Source: Pseudomonas soli
GTDB lineage: Bacteria; Pseudomonadota; Gammaproteobacteria; Pseudomonadales; Pseudomonadaceae
NCBI RefSeq assembly: GCF_900110655.1
Contig: NZ_FOEQ01000017.1
Location: forward strand, 1-64,000
Direction: 5' to 3'
Length of the DNA: 64,000 nucleotides
Shown: in pieces, positions 1-8,267 of the stretch
Layout of the letters: each line of letters begins with the position of its first letter
How positions within the stretch are numbered: position 1 is the first letter of the stretch
Notes under the pieces: generated by a model
Seen by the model: the letters and a program-made list of their open reading frames with translations, nothing else
Told to the model about the DNA's origin: nothing
The model's database searches: none
Translations under genes and position numbers: made by a program

Positions 1-65
1 GTTGGGTGTGTAAGCGCTGTGAGGCGTTGAGCTAACCAATACTAATTGCCCGTGAGGCTTGACCA
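1..65 (+). rRNA. 23S rRNA, 3' end (partial)
   Basis: The first ~65 bases match the conserved 3' terminus of Pseudomonas 23S rRNA (ending GTGAGGCTTGACCAT). The gene begins before the window. The 5S gene follows about 130 bp downstream in the usual 16S-23S-5S order. The exact 3' end is approximate. Confidence 0.9.
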
Positions 66-197
66 TATAACACCCAAGCAATTTGCTCACGCAGATTGCG
101 GTGGTGAAGACGAAACGAACCGAAAGTTCGCGACGAATCACAAGATCACATATCCGAATTGGCTGGCATGTCTGCAAAGACGTACTGGCAACCGAAT

Positions 198-315
198 TTC
201 TTGACGACCATAGAGCATTGGAACCACCTGATCCCATCCCGAACTCAGCAGTGAAACGATGCATCGCCGATGGTAGTGTGGGGTTTCCCCATGTGAGAGT
301 AGGTCATCGTCAAGA
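198..315 (+). rRNA. rrf: 5S rRNA
   Basis: A ~118-nt stretch with the conserved Pseudomonas 5S core (ACCTGATCCCATCCCGAACT, then CGATGGTAGTGTGGGG). The first bases (CTTGACGA) pair with the last (TCGTCAAG), forming the terminal helix of 5S and setting the boundaries to within a few bases. It is the last gene of the rRNA operon. Confidence 0.93.
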
Positions 316-325
316 TTCATTTCGC

Positions 326-359
326 AAAACCCCTATCTGCGCGAGCAGGTAGGGGTTTT
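326..359 (+). terminator. rRNA operon intrinsic terminator
   Basis: Hairpin with arms AAAACCCCTA and TAGGGGTTTT, an inner CTGC/GCAG extension and a GCGA loop, starting 10 bp after 5S and followed by a T-rich stretch. It fits a Rho-independent terminator for the rRNA operon. Confidence 0.9.
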
Positions 360-400
360 GTCTTTTCCGCGTTCCAACATCAACGCCATACCGACGCCCC

Positions 401-516
401 TGTGGGAGCGGCCTTGCGTCGCGAAAGGGCTGCGCAGCAGCCCCGACAGTCCTGAGACATACTCAAGACCCTGGGGCCGCTGCGCGCCCCTTTCGCGACA
501 CAAGGCCGCTCCTACA
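401..516. repeat. Pair of inverted REP elements
   Basis: Two ~44-bp copies of the P. putida-type REP (core GTGGGAGCGGCCTTG...TCGCGAAAGGG) lie head to head at 401-444 and 472-516. They differ at a few bases, such as TTGCGTCGCG versus TTGTGTCGCG. They fill the gap between the rRNA terminator and the methyltransferase gene. Such pairs are common in P. putida intergenic DNA. Confidence 0.85.
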
Positions 517-560
517 CGACTTATACTGGCCCGACCACAAGCATTAACCTGGACCATCGA

Positions 561-1310
561 ATGAAACCCTTTGACGACCTAGTAGCCGAAGCCAACGCAG
601 CGGATGTGACTGGCTGGGGCTTCGACTGGCTGGCAGGACGCGCCTCTGAGCAGCGTCCGCCTTGGGGCTATGCCCAGCTCCTTGCGCAGCGTCTGGGTAG
701 GGTCTGCACGGCGCTGGATCTCGACACTGGCGGCGGTGAGGTACTGGATGAGACGCCGCGCTTCCCGCCTCTCATGTGCGCGACAGAAGCCTGGCCACCC
801 AACGCCCGCAAGGCACACGAGCGCCTGGGGCCGCGCGGCGTTGAAGTCGTACAGGTGGCCCCCGGAACCACGCTCCCATTTGCCGACGCCTCGTTCGAGC
901 TAGTCACCTCACGCCACCCTGTGCAACCGGACTGGTCCGAGATTCATCGCGTCCTCCGACCTGATGGACACTACTTCGCCCAGCACGTAGGGCCAGCCTC
1001 GGCCTTCGAGCTGATCGAGCATTTCCTGGGGCCATTGCCCCAGGAACGGAAAATGCGCGATCCGCAGGACGAAGTGGCAGCAGCACAGGCAGCCGGGCTG
1101 ACGGTGACCGACCTGCGCACAGCCCGCTGCCGCATGCTGTTCCATGATGTGGGCGCAGTCGTGTGGATTCTTCGCAAATGCGTATGGTGGGTGCCGGACT
1201 TCTCTGTACACAAGTACCGCGCTGAGCTGCTGGCCCTGGATAGCCAGATGCGCCAGGGCGAGCCTTTTGTCGCGCACTCGACCCGTCATCTTATTGAGGC
1301 GAGGCGTTAA
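561..1310 (+). CDS. Class I SAM-dependent methyltransferase family protein
   Basis: 249-aa soluble protein with the layout of a class I methyltransferase. A motif I-like strand and glycine loop (ALDLDTGGGE) lies near residues 50-60. A 'PFADASFELVTSR' segment near residue 105 corresponds to motif IV, followed by 'EIHRVLRPDGHYF' (post-motif region typical of Methyltransf_11). The C-terminal ~60 residues, rich in Trp and His, probably form a substrate lid. The substrate cannot be told. The gene stands alone between the REP pair and a palindrome that separates it from the convergent reductase gene. The start is the first ATG; no strong ribosome-binding site is seen. Confidence 0.85.
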   Translation: MKPFDDLVAEANAADVTGWGFDWLAGRASEQRPPWGYAQLLAQRLGRVCTALDLDTGGGEVLDETPRFPPLMCATEAWPPNARKAHERLGPRGVEVVQVAPGTTLPFADASFELVTSRHPVQPDWSEIHRVLRPDGHYFAQHVGPASAFELIEHFLGPLPQERKMRDPQDEVAAAQAAGLTVTDLRTARCRMLFHDVGAVVWILRKCVWWVPDFSVHKYRAELLALDSQMRQGEPFVAHSTRHLIEARR

Positions 1311-1329
1311 GCGGGCGCAGGCCAAGGCA

Positions 1330-1351
1330 GCCGCTATCGATCGATAGCGGC
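1330..1351. terminator. Perfect 22-bp palindrome between convergent genes
   Basis: GCCGCTATCGA/TCGATAGCGGC is an uninterrupted palindrome with 11-bp arms, midway between two convergent genes. There is no T-run, so its role as a bidirectional terminator is inferred from position. It contains two overlapping GATC sites. Confidence 0.5.
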
Positions 1352-1360
1352 CATCAACCC

Positions 1361-1957
1361 TCACATCCCGTTGGCGAATTCCGGATCCTCCATTTCGACC
1401 CGCGCATTCATCCCCCTGAGCGCCCTGGCATATTCGCCCAGCACCTGAAGCGCCCAGTCGGCCCGGCGACGAATGCGCAGGTCTTGCGTGCTTGCGCTTT
1501 GCGGGCCATTCATCACGTCCTCCACCTGGCGCACGATCAACTGCTCGGGCAGATAGCAGATGCGGCAGTTCTTGTAGCTGGATGCACGCAGTTCAGACAG
1601 CGGGTAGCTCCCGCCCTGGCCAGAGGACACCCCGACCAGCAGCGCCGGCTTGTGCCCCAACTCGCGGTAGCCGGCGTAGACGAACAGGTTCTTCAGCGCC
1701 GGGCAGGCCATGCCGTGCCATTCCGGGGTCAGCACCACCAGGGCATCGGCTTCACGCAGCAGGGCTGCATACTCGGCCCAGAGTCCGTGTTCATCCTTGG
1801 CTGGCCACAACGGCAGCGGCGCAAGCCCCAGATCGATCACCCTTGGCAGCTCGCTGAGTTGCAATGCCTGCAGGCGTTGGCCGAGAAAAGCGGCCACCTT
1901 CGCCGACTGGCTGTCCGGCTGGCTGGAGCCGGCCACGAGTACGATATTCAGGCTCAT
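1361..1957 (-). CDS. NADPH-dependent FMN reductase family protein
   Basis: 198-aa flavodoxin-fold protein. The N-terminus has a beta strand followed by an FMN phosphate loop (LVAGSSQPDSQSAKVA). 'VVLTPEWHGMACPALKNLFVY', around residues 74-94, is the second FMN-contact loop of this family (pattern TPEYNGS.P..LKN). It probably reduces flavin or quinone with NAD(P)H in the cytoplasm. Its ATG overlaps the stop codon of the upstream hydroxylase gene (ATGA at 1954-1957), so the two are translationally coupled. It may supply electrons to the hydroxylase, or the pairing may be indirect. Confidence 0.88.
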   Translation of the reverse strand: MSLNIVLVAGSSQPDSQSAKVAAFLGQRLQALQLSELPRVIDLGLAPLPLWPAKDEHGLWAEYAALLREADALVVLTPEWHGMACPALKNLFVYAGYRELGHKPALLVGVSSGQGGSYPLSELRASSYKNCRICYLPEQLIVRQVEDVMNGPQSASTQDLRIRRRADWALQVLGEYARALRGMNARVEMEDPEFANGM

Positions 1958-2805
1958 TTGGCCAGCTCCTGGTCCGATTCCGTCGGCAGGCTGGTCGACT
2001 TGCCACGCATCAGCGGCCAGAACAGCTCCTCCTGCCAGCTGACCGGGCGCATGCCTTCGATACCGTAATGCTGCGGGCGGCGGCGGGTGATCTTTGCCGT
2101 GCCGAACAGCACATCCCAGAAGAACAGCAGGTTGCCAAAGTTGCCTTTGTAATGCGTCACCCCGTCATCGGCGCTCAGGCCGTGATGCGCCGAGTGGGTC
2201 GCGGGGGTGGAAATGGTCCGTTCTAGCAGCCACATCACCGGCCGCAGTGCGCGTATGCGGTAAAGCTTGTCATCCCAGGGCACGCTGCTGTGGGCGCCGA
2301 AGATGACCAGCATCTTGACGATAAGGTAGCCGAAATAAACAGGCGCCAAGCCCAGGTAGATCAGGGCCCCGCTGAACCACAGGCCGGGCATCAGCAGGTA
2401 ATAGAAGCTGTTGTTGCGATAGACGATGCGGATGCTCATGTAGGGCGCTGAATGGTGTGCGCGGTGCAGCGAGTAGAGCAGGGGCACCTTGTGGCTGAGG
2501 CGATGCCACCAGTACTGGGTCATGTCGTCCAGCACCAGGAACAGGACGAGCCCAAGCACCCAGTGCAGGCCGGCGAGGCTGCCCTTCAGTTGCGGCGCGA
2601 AGTGTTCCAGCAGGCTGTTGCTGAGGAACGTGACCAACGGCAGGGTGACCGCCATCAGCAGGGCGCTGCCGACGATCTCGATGATCGCGTCCCGACGTTT
2701 GCCGCGAGGCTGAAGGAAGCAGGCGCAGGTGATTTCGAGGAGGATGAAGCCGATCAGGATGGCGAGAATAATTGGTATCGGGCTGTTTGTTATTGTTGTG
2801 CTCAT
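1954..2805 (-). CDS. Fatty acid hydroxylase / sterol desaturase family membrane protein
   Basis: 283-aa integral membrane protein with the histidine clusters of non-haem di-iron hydroxylases: HRLSH, HRAHH and HSAHH, in the usual order between hydrophobic segments. An N-terminal membrane helix (residues ~8-27) is followed by further helices. Family members hydroxylate or desaturate lipids at the membrane; the substrate here is unknown. The ATG at 2805 is chosen because GGAGA sits 7 bases upstream, although the frame stays open to 2847. It overlaps the reductase gene downstream and is divergent from the AraC gene with a 68-bp gap, so control by that regulator is likely. Confidence 0.87.
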   Translation of the reverse strand: MSTTITNSPIPIILAILIGFILLEITCACFLQPRGKRRDAIIEIVGSALLMAVTLPLVTFLSNSLLEHFAPQLKGSLAGLHWVLGLVLFLVLDDMTQYWWHRLSHKVPLLYSLHRAHHSAPYMSIRIVYRNNSFYYLLMPGLWFSGALIYLGLAPVYFGYLIVKMLVIFGAHSSVPWDDKLYRIRALRPVMWLLERTISTPATHSAHHGLSADDGVTHYKGNFGNLLFFWDVLFGTAKITRRRPQHYGIEGMRPVSWQEELFWPLMRGKSTSLPTESDQELAK

Positions 2806-2873
2806 GGCATTCTCCGGTGGGTGCCGATCAAGGCGGTGCCCACCCATAAGAATTCACGAAGCCGTCAGACGAT

Positions 2874-3833
2874 ATGCGCGAAACGGACAGAATCACGCGA
2901 GAAGCGGCCAACCCATCGCCCGAGCGATTCCACCGCGGCCCGCTCGGGCGGGTGCTGGAGCGCTACCTTCAGACGCATTCGCTGAAGGCGCGCAGCAACT
3001 ACAGCATGCTTGCGCTGGAGCAGCTTTGGGCCAAGGCGGCCAGCCATGATCCGGCCATCGGCTTGCACCTGTTCTCGCACTTCAGCCGCCAGGACTGGCA
3101 CGTGCTGGCCCAGGGCTGCCTGTACAGCGCCACGCTGGCCGAGGCCATCCGCTTCTGGGCGCGCTATGCACGGCTGGCATCGGACATGGATACCCTGGCC
3201 CTGATCGAAGAGGGTGATTGCCTCGGGGTGGAGTTGCGTATCGATGCGCCAGCCAGCCTGGTGCGCTATATGGTTGAGCACTACAGCGTGATGTCCCTCA
3301 GCGTGATGGGCGTGGGGATAGGTGCGGTGGTCGTGCCGCAGCGGGCGTGCTTCGCTCACCGTCGGCCGGCGTACTACCCGGAGTACCACGAGTGGTTTGG
3401 TGAAAATATCCAGTTCGACTGCGGGTACAACCGCTTGTACTTCAATCGTACCCAGCTGGACATGCCATTGGTGACCCAGCATGCCGGGATGATGGAGGTG
3501 GTGAGCCAGGAGCTGGAGCGCCGGCTGGCGCAGCAGTCCCAGGTCAGTGGCTGGTCGGCCCGGGTAGCCCAGGGTATTCGCCAGGGCCTTATCACGGGCC
3601 AATCACTTACCCTGGAGGCGCAGGCACAGGACCTTCACCAGAGTGCACGTACCTTGCGTCGGCGGCTAGAGGATGAGGGGACCAGTTTTCGTGTGCTGCT
3701 CGACCGGGTCCGTGCGGAGCTTGAGCAGTACCTGGAGATGCAGGGGGATAGCCGAACGCAGATTGCTGCGCAGCTTGGATACAGTGACTTGGCGGCTTAT
3801 GTCCATGCGCGCAAGCGCTGGCGATCGCTGTAG
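2874..3833 (+). CDS. AraC family transcriptional regulator (Arabinose_bd/OruR type)
   Basis: 319-aa protein. Residues ~1-210 resemble the ligand-binding domain found in OruR/ArgR-like AraC regulators of Pseudomonas. The C-terminal ~100 residues carry the double helix-turn-helix, with 'DLHQSARTLRRRLEDEG.SFR' as the first HTH and 'QIAAQLGYSDLAAYVHARKRW' as the AraC signature. It is divergent from the hydroxylase/reductase operon and very probably controls it. The start is the first ATG; the ribosome-binding site is weak. A hairpin-containing ssrA remnant follows about 35 bp after the stop. Confidence 0.9.
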   Translation: MRETDRITREAANPSPERFHRGPLGRVLERYLQTHSLKARSNYSMLALEQLWAKAASHDPAIGLHLFSHFSRQDWHVLAQGCLYSATLAEAIRFWARYARLASDMDTLALIEEGDCLGVELRIDAPASLVRYMVEHYSVMSLSVMGVGIGAVVVPQRACFAHRRPAYYPEYHEWFGENIQFDCGYNRLYFNRTQLDMPLVTQHAGMMEVVSQELERRLAQQSQVSGWSARVAQGIRQGLITGQSLTLEAQAQDLHQSARTLRRRLEDEGTSFRVLLDRVRAELEQYLEMQGDSRTQIAAQLGYSDLAAYVHARKRWRSL

Positions 3834-3866
3834 GAACTGGCCATTGAGGCGCCGAATTGCAGGTAC

Positions 3867-3915
3867 AAAAAGCGCCCATTGGGCGTCTTCTTTTTAGGAT
3901 TTGGTGGGCCGGGGG
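3867..3915. repeat. Left attachment-site copy of the ssrA 3' end
   Basis: This ~49-bp stretch is an imperfect direct repeat of 14796-14845, which holds the ssrA terminator and the last bases of ssrA. Shared elements in the same order and orientation are AAAAAG, CGCCC..GGGCGTCTTCTT, GGATTTGGTGG and GCCGGGGG. After that the two copies diverge. The left copy has a damaged terminator stem and no rest of ssrA, as expected for the distal att site of an element inserted at the ssrA 3' end. Confidence 0.7.
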
Positions 3916-4148
3916 AAGCTGAATTGATGTTCTAAATAGTTAAATTTACTGAGTAATATAGATTTCTATTTATTTTTGGAACGCCGTTTGGAATGCCAGT
4001 CTCCCAAAAATTAACGATCCGGTCGCTCATAAGTCCTGTTGATGCATGGGCCGATTCGCCAATCTGGACTGCTTGCTTTGGCGCATGATCGTCCACAAGG
4101 CCACCATTTTATTTAGGTCGCGTTTTCAAAGTTTTTCGAAAATCAAAG
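3916..4148. other. AT-rich non-coding left end of the island
   Basis: About 230 bp of AT-rich DNA between the left att copy and the hsdR terminator. No reading frame worth calling and no recognisable integrase fragment was seen on either strand. Confidence 0.6.
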
Positions 4149-4185
4149 AAAAGCCCTCGAAATTTAATCAATTCCAAGGGCTTTT
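4149..4185 (-). terminator. Intrinsic terminator after hsdR
   Basis: Arms AAAAGCCCTCGAA and TTCCAAGGGCTTTT with an AT-rich loop, about 33 bp past the hsdR stop on the minus strand, ending in a T-run in the direction of hsdR transcription. It closes the restriction-modification operon. Confidence 0.8.
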
Positions 4186-4217
4186 CTAGTCTAGTTGATC
4201 TTTATTAAGAGTCGCTG

Positions 4218-7200
4218 TTAAGCAATACCGTCGTTACCTGTCGGCTTTTGTTGCTCGTGGATTGTCTCGAATATCTCCTTGGCGAGGATGGGGAATGCTG
4301 CACGCTGGAACTCTCCATCATCCATATACCGGGTCACGATCTTGTCGTTCTCGGTCATGCGCTGGATCATCAGCTCTTCGATTAGCCTGCGCACACCCAA
4401 CTGAAACTTGTCTAAGGGATTTGCCATTGCCGTCTGGATCACCTGGCTGTTGCTGGTGGCTTTAGCCTTGATCTGGTCGAAAAACAGGCGGTCTTCTTCA
4501 GTGAAGGCAGTGCCGAAACGATCGTTGAGTACTTGGATGATCTCCGACAGGGGTGCTTTTTCTTCCTTGGCTTTGCCTGTGCCGACATCTGTGGGGCTAT
4601 AGACGCCTTCGGGCTCGCCCAACTTCAGCTCAATTGGCCCGCTGGACACCCGCTGTAACCGGTAGTACTGCAACTCCACTTCGTTGCCGACCTTGACCAC
4701 GGTGTTATCACGGTCCAGCGGCAGGTGTGGCAGCAGGAAACGTCCGTAGCTGTAGAGCATCTCCAAGTCGGGATCAGCGTACGGCAGGATCTGGCTCAAG
4801 AAGGAATACATCCGCTCGTACCCACCCAACTTCTCGCGGAAAGTGGAGCGCACCTCGTCGTCCTCAATGGCTTTGAACCTATCCACCGCAGGTTGCAGGT
4901 GTCTCTGCATGTGCGCGTGGTCGGCCGGATTCTGCCGATCTGGCTGGCGATAGAAGATGCGGGCGAAGGCCTCCACCTCGCTCCAATGGTAGATCTGTAG
5001 TTGATCTAGCTCGTGCTTGATTGCAGGCAGCATCTCTGGTTTGGCGGACTCCTGCAGGCTGGTCGAATCGAAATACGGCTTAAACGCGGCGTAGATGTCC
5101 TCGGGCTTGTTCACGAAGTCCAGCACGAAGGGTTCGTCCTTCCCTGCGATCTTGCGGTTCAGGCGTGAGAGCGTTTGTACCGCCTGCACGCCGTCGAGCC
5201 GCTTGTCCACGTACATCGCACACAGCAGCGGCTGGTCGAAGCCGGTCTGGTATTTGTTGGCCACTAGCAGCACTTGGTAGTCGCTGGAGGCAAAACGCTC
5301 GGCCAATTGGCTTTCGGGGATGGGCTTGCCGGTCACTGCATCCAGGTTCATGCCCGGTTCTGTGTAATCGATGCCTGTGTCCTGGTCTTTCACGGTACCG
5401 CTGAATGCCACCAGTGAACGGATGTCGTTATAACCCTGCTCCTGGATGAAGCGCTCGAATGCCAGCTTGTAGCGCACTGCCTGGATGCGGCTGGCCGTGA
5501 CCACCATCGCCTTACCCCGCCCGCCCAACTGATGGCGCACGTGTTCGCGGAAGTGCTCGACCATCACCTCGGTCTTCTGCTCGATGTTGTGAGGGTGCAG
5601 TTCCTTGAACTTGGCCAGAGCCTTAGCCCCCTTTTTCTTCGGGATGGAGGGATCGTCCTCCACCGTCTTCACGAACTTGAACCAAGTGCTATACGTCGTG
5701 TAGTTGCGCAGCACATCAAGGATGAAGCCTTCCTCGATGGCCTGGCGCATCGAATATGTGTGGAAAGCCTCGGGTTTGCCGCTGCTGCCTTCACGGCCGA
5801 ACAACTCTAGCGTCTTACCCTTGGGCGTAGCAGTAAAGGCGAAGAAGCTTAGGTTCTTCTGCTGCCCGCGAGAGGCCATGATTTGGTTCAGGCGATCTTC
5901 CCAATCCGCTTCCTCCTCGCCATTGCCAGTCTGGGAACCGACGCCAAGAATGCCCTTGAGCTCGCGTGCCGTTTCGCCGGTCTGGCTGGAGTGCGCCTCG
6001 TCCACAATCACTGCATAGCGACGCGCGGCAATTGCTGCCTGCCAAGCCTTGGCTTGGGCCTTTTCCTCGTCGCTGGCCTTGTCTTGGTTTTCGGCACCCG
6101 CCGCGCGCAATAGACCGCGCAATACGAAGGGAAACTTCTGCAACGTGGTGATGACAATCTTGGTGCCGTCGATCAGCGCTTCAGCAAGTTGCCTGGAATC
6201 CTGATCGATGGCCTTGACCACACCCTGCGCGTGCTCAATCTGGTAGATCGCGTCTTGCAATTGCTTGTCGAGCACCTTGCGGTCGGTGATAACAATTACG
6301 CAGTCAAACACTTTCTGGTCCTGCGCGTTGTGCAGGCTGGCCAGACGGTGCGACAGCCACGAGATGCTGTTGGTCTTGCCGCTGCCCGCAGAGTGCTGAA
6401 CCAGGTAGTTGTGGCCCGAGCCCTCGTCTCGGGATGTAGTGATCAAGGCGCGTACTGCATCCAACTGGTGGTAGCGCGGGAAGACCATCTTCTCGGTGGT
6501 GGCCAGCTTCTTGCCGCCTCGGCCGTCGTCTATCTTCTGCTCGTCTTTTTCGATGAACAGAAAGTGGCCGAGGATGTCGAGAAAACTGTCGCGTTGCAGC
6601 GTTTCCTGCCAGAAGTAGCCAGTGCGATAGCCGCTGACGTGTTGTGGGTTACCCGCGCCGCACTGGGTCTGTCCCGGATGACTGCCTCGGTTGAAGGGCA
6701 GGAAGAAGGTTTTCTCCTTCGCCAACCGAGTGGTCATCCACACCTCATCCTGATCGGCGGCGAAGTGCACCAAGGCCCGCTTTTTGAATTCGAACAGGGG
6801 CGCTCGCGGGTCGCGGTCGTTCTGGTATTGCTTTACCGCATGCCGCCAGCTTTGATGCGTGCCGGGGTTCTTTAGCTCGATCGTCGCCACCGGCAGGCCA
6901 TTGACAGCGAGCACCATATCCACCGTGCTGTGATCACCGAGGTGGCAAGGTACCTGCCGCGCTACCGTGAGCTGGTTGTGCACATATAACGCCAGCACAT
7001 CGGGCGACAAATCGTGTGCAGGTTTGAAATAGGCCAGCCGGAACAGCTTTCCGTAGAACTTGAAGCCGTGGCGCAGGACATGCAGGCTGCCCTTGATCTC
7101 CAGCTCCTTTACCAATGCATCAAGCAACATGGGCTTCAGATTGCCGCCATGCAGGGTAGCCATGTCGGTCCACAATTTCGGCTGGGTGGTTTCGATGAAG

Positions 7201-7334
7201 TCCAGCACCCGTGCCGGGAATAGAGCGCGCGCCTTGTCCCACTCGGAATTGGTGCCGCTCTGCCAGCCGCCTTGTTGCAGCAGGATGTCTTCAACGTGGA
7301 ATTCGAAGGCGCGTTCGGTTGTCTGGGCGGACAT
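4218..7334 (-). CDS. hsdR: Type I restriction endonuclease subunit R
   Basis: 1038-aa motor and nuclease subunit. The N-terminal nuclease has D139 and E153-L-K155, forming the PD-(D/E)xK site. The SF2 translocase follows with Walker A HSAGSGKT (~314-321), DEAH (445-448), motif III FAFTATPK, motif V 'VANKYQTGFDQPLL' and motif VI 'LSRLNR'. It translocates DNA and cleaves unmodified DNA as part of the HsdR-HsdM-HsdS complex. The ATG lies 12 bp past the FRG gene stop, behind GAGGAAG. It is last in the operon and is followed by a terminator. Full length with no visible lesion. Confidence 0.97.
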   Translation of the reverse strand: MSAQTTERAFEFHVEDILLQQGGWQSGTNSEWDKARALFPARVLDFIETTQPKLWTDMATLHGGNLKPMLLDALVKELEIKGSLHVLRHGFKFYGKLFRLAYFKPAHDLSPDVLALYVHNQLTVARQVPCHLGDHSTVDMVLAVNGLPVATIELKNPGTHQSWRHAVKQYQNDRDPRAPLFEFKKRALVHFAADQDEVWMTTRLAKEKTFFLPFNRGSHPGQTQCGAGNPQHVSGYRTGYFWQETLQRDSFLDILGHFLFIEKDEQKIDDGRGGKKLATTEKMVFPRYHQLDAVRALITTSRDEGSGHNYLVQHSAGSGKTNSISWLSHRLASLHNAQDQKVFDCVIVITDRKVLDKQLQDAIYQIEHAQGVVKAIDQDSRQLAEALIDGTKIVITTLQKFPFVLRGLLRAAGAENQDKASDEEKAQAKAWQAAIAARRYAVIVDEAHSSQTGETARELKGILGVGSQTGNGEEEADWEDRLNQIMASRGQQKNLSFFAFTATPKGKTLELFGREGSSGKPEAFHTYSMRQAIEEGFILDVLRNYTTYSTWFKFVKTVEDDPSIPKKKGAKALAKFKELHPHNIEQKTEVMVEHFREHVRHQLGGRGKAMVVTASRIQAVRYKLAFERFIQEQGYNDIRSLVAFSGTVKDQDTGIDYTEPGMNLDAVTGKPIPESQLAERFASSDYQVLLVANKYQTGFDQPLLCAMYVDKRLDGVQAVQTLSRLNRKIAGKDEPFVLDFVNKPEDIYAAFKPYFDSTSLQESAKPEMLPAIKHELDQLQIYHWSEVEAFARIFYRQPDRQNPADHAHMQRHLQPAVDRFKAIEDDEVRSTFREKLGGYERMYSFLSQILPYADPDLEMLYSYGRFLLPHLPLDRDNTVVKVGNEVELQYYRLQRVSSGPIELKLGEPEGVYSPTDVGTGKAKEEKAPLSEIIQVLNDRFGTAFTEEDRLFFDQIKAKATSNSQVIQTAMANPLDKFQLGVRRLIEELMIQRMTENDKIVTRYMDDGEFQRAAFPILAKEIFETIHEQQKPTGNDGIA

Positions 7335-7346
7335 GGCTGTGCTTCC

Positions 7347-8267
7347 TCACGGTTGGCCGCCGCACTCGAACACGCGATATTTCAGCCATTTGGCGATGCC
7401 GTCGAGGTCGGGGAAAAGTTGCTTGTCAAACAGGCCGTACTGTTCTAGCCGGCGGCGGATTTCGTCTTGCGCGTCGTGGCGGATCACGATTTCCATGTAG
7501 TCTTTGTCGTCCAGCGGCTGCATCGGCTGCCAGCAGGCTAGCAACACGCCGTCTTGCGCGCGGATACGGGGAGAAACGTGCGGCGGGTCGTAGATGATGT
7601 TTTCGGAGATCTTGAACGGCGTGGGTAGCTCGGCAGGCCCCAGTTCGGCTTGAGGCTCGTCGTCTAGGCTGTCGCCGATTTGAATGTTGCTCGTGCGTGC
7701 GCTGGCTTCGTCATCCGTGTCGACGCCGAACTCGGCGTAGGCGTCATCGTCGTCAGTAGTGGGTTGGGCCGATTCGGTGGCGGCATCACCCAGCGGCCTG
7801 ATTGGCAAGGTCTGCCCGCGCCGCAAGTCGTTGTAGCGCTTGGGATTGGATATCAGCACATAAACAGCGCTGTTGGCTGGCGTTCCTTGCTCGGTCTTCT
7901 CGCTCGCGCGCGTGGCGAAGTACAGCGCCACCAGCGGGTTAGTGGTCCAATCCATGAAGCGCGTCGGCAGACCATGGTGCTGGGCAATGGCTAGTTCTTC
8001 CCAAGGTGTGGTAGGACGGTGCTGCACATAGGTAAGCAAGTGGTTGCTGAAAGTTTCCAGCACTTCGCATTCGAGTTGCTCGCGTTCTGACAGCGGCATC
8101 GCCTTCAGCAATGTGTAACGGGCTACAGACGGCACTAGCGCGAAGCCCTCCGAGGCACGCTTACACTGGCCGCGATAGTACAGACGGTTCCCGTTGCTGC
8201 GGGGTAGCTCCTGATGGATAGTGCGAAGGTATTCGTCGAAGCTACCGATTTCAAACGGGGTGCTCAT
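7347..8267 (-). CDS. FRG domain-containing protein within the type I R-M operon
   Basis: 306-aa protein with an FRG domain. The motif YYRGQ lies at residues 30-34, and 'AQHHGLPTRFMDWTTNPLVA' spans residues 95-114, the most conserved stretch of the family. An acidic low-complexity insertion (residues ~160-210, with DDDD at 172-175) interrupts the fold. No membrane segment or signal is present. The start at 8267 is chosen because its ATG overlaps the hsdS stop (ATGA), although the frame is open to 8387. FRG domains recur in phage-defence and toxin-like genes but have no settled biochemical role. Placement between hsdS and hsdR suggests an accessory of the restriction system. Confidence 0.88.
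   Translation of the reverse strand: MSTPFEIGSFDEYLRTIHQELPRSNGNRLYYRGQCKRASEGFALVPSVARYTLLKAMPLSEREQLECEVLETFSNHLLTYVQHRPTTPWEELAIAQHHGLPTRFMDWTTNPLVALYFATRASEKTEQGTPANSAVYVLISNPKRYNDLRRGQTLPIRPLGDAATESAQPTTDDDDAYAEFGVDTDDEASARTSNIQIGDSLDDEPQAELGPAELPTPFKISENIIYDPPHVSPRIRAQDGVLLACWQPMQPLDDKDYMEIVIRHDAQDEIRRRLEQYGLFDKQLFPDLDGIAKWLKYRVFECGGQP

Noticed and set aside
3916..4148. Possible integrase remnant at the left island end
   Set aside because: No recombinase motif could be read in any frame of this AT-rich stretch.
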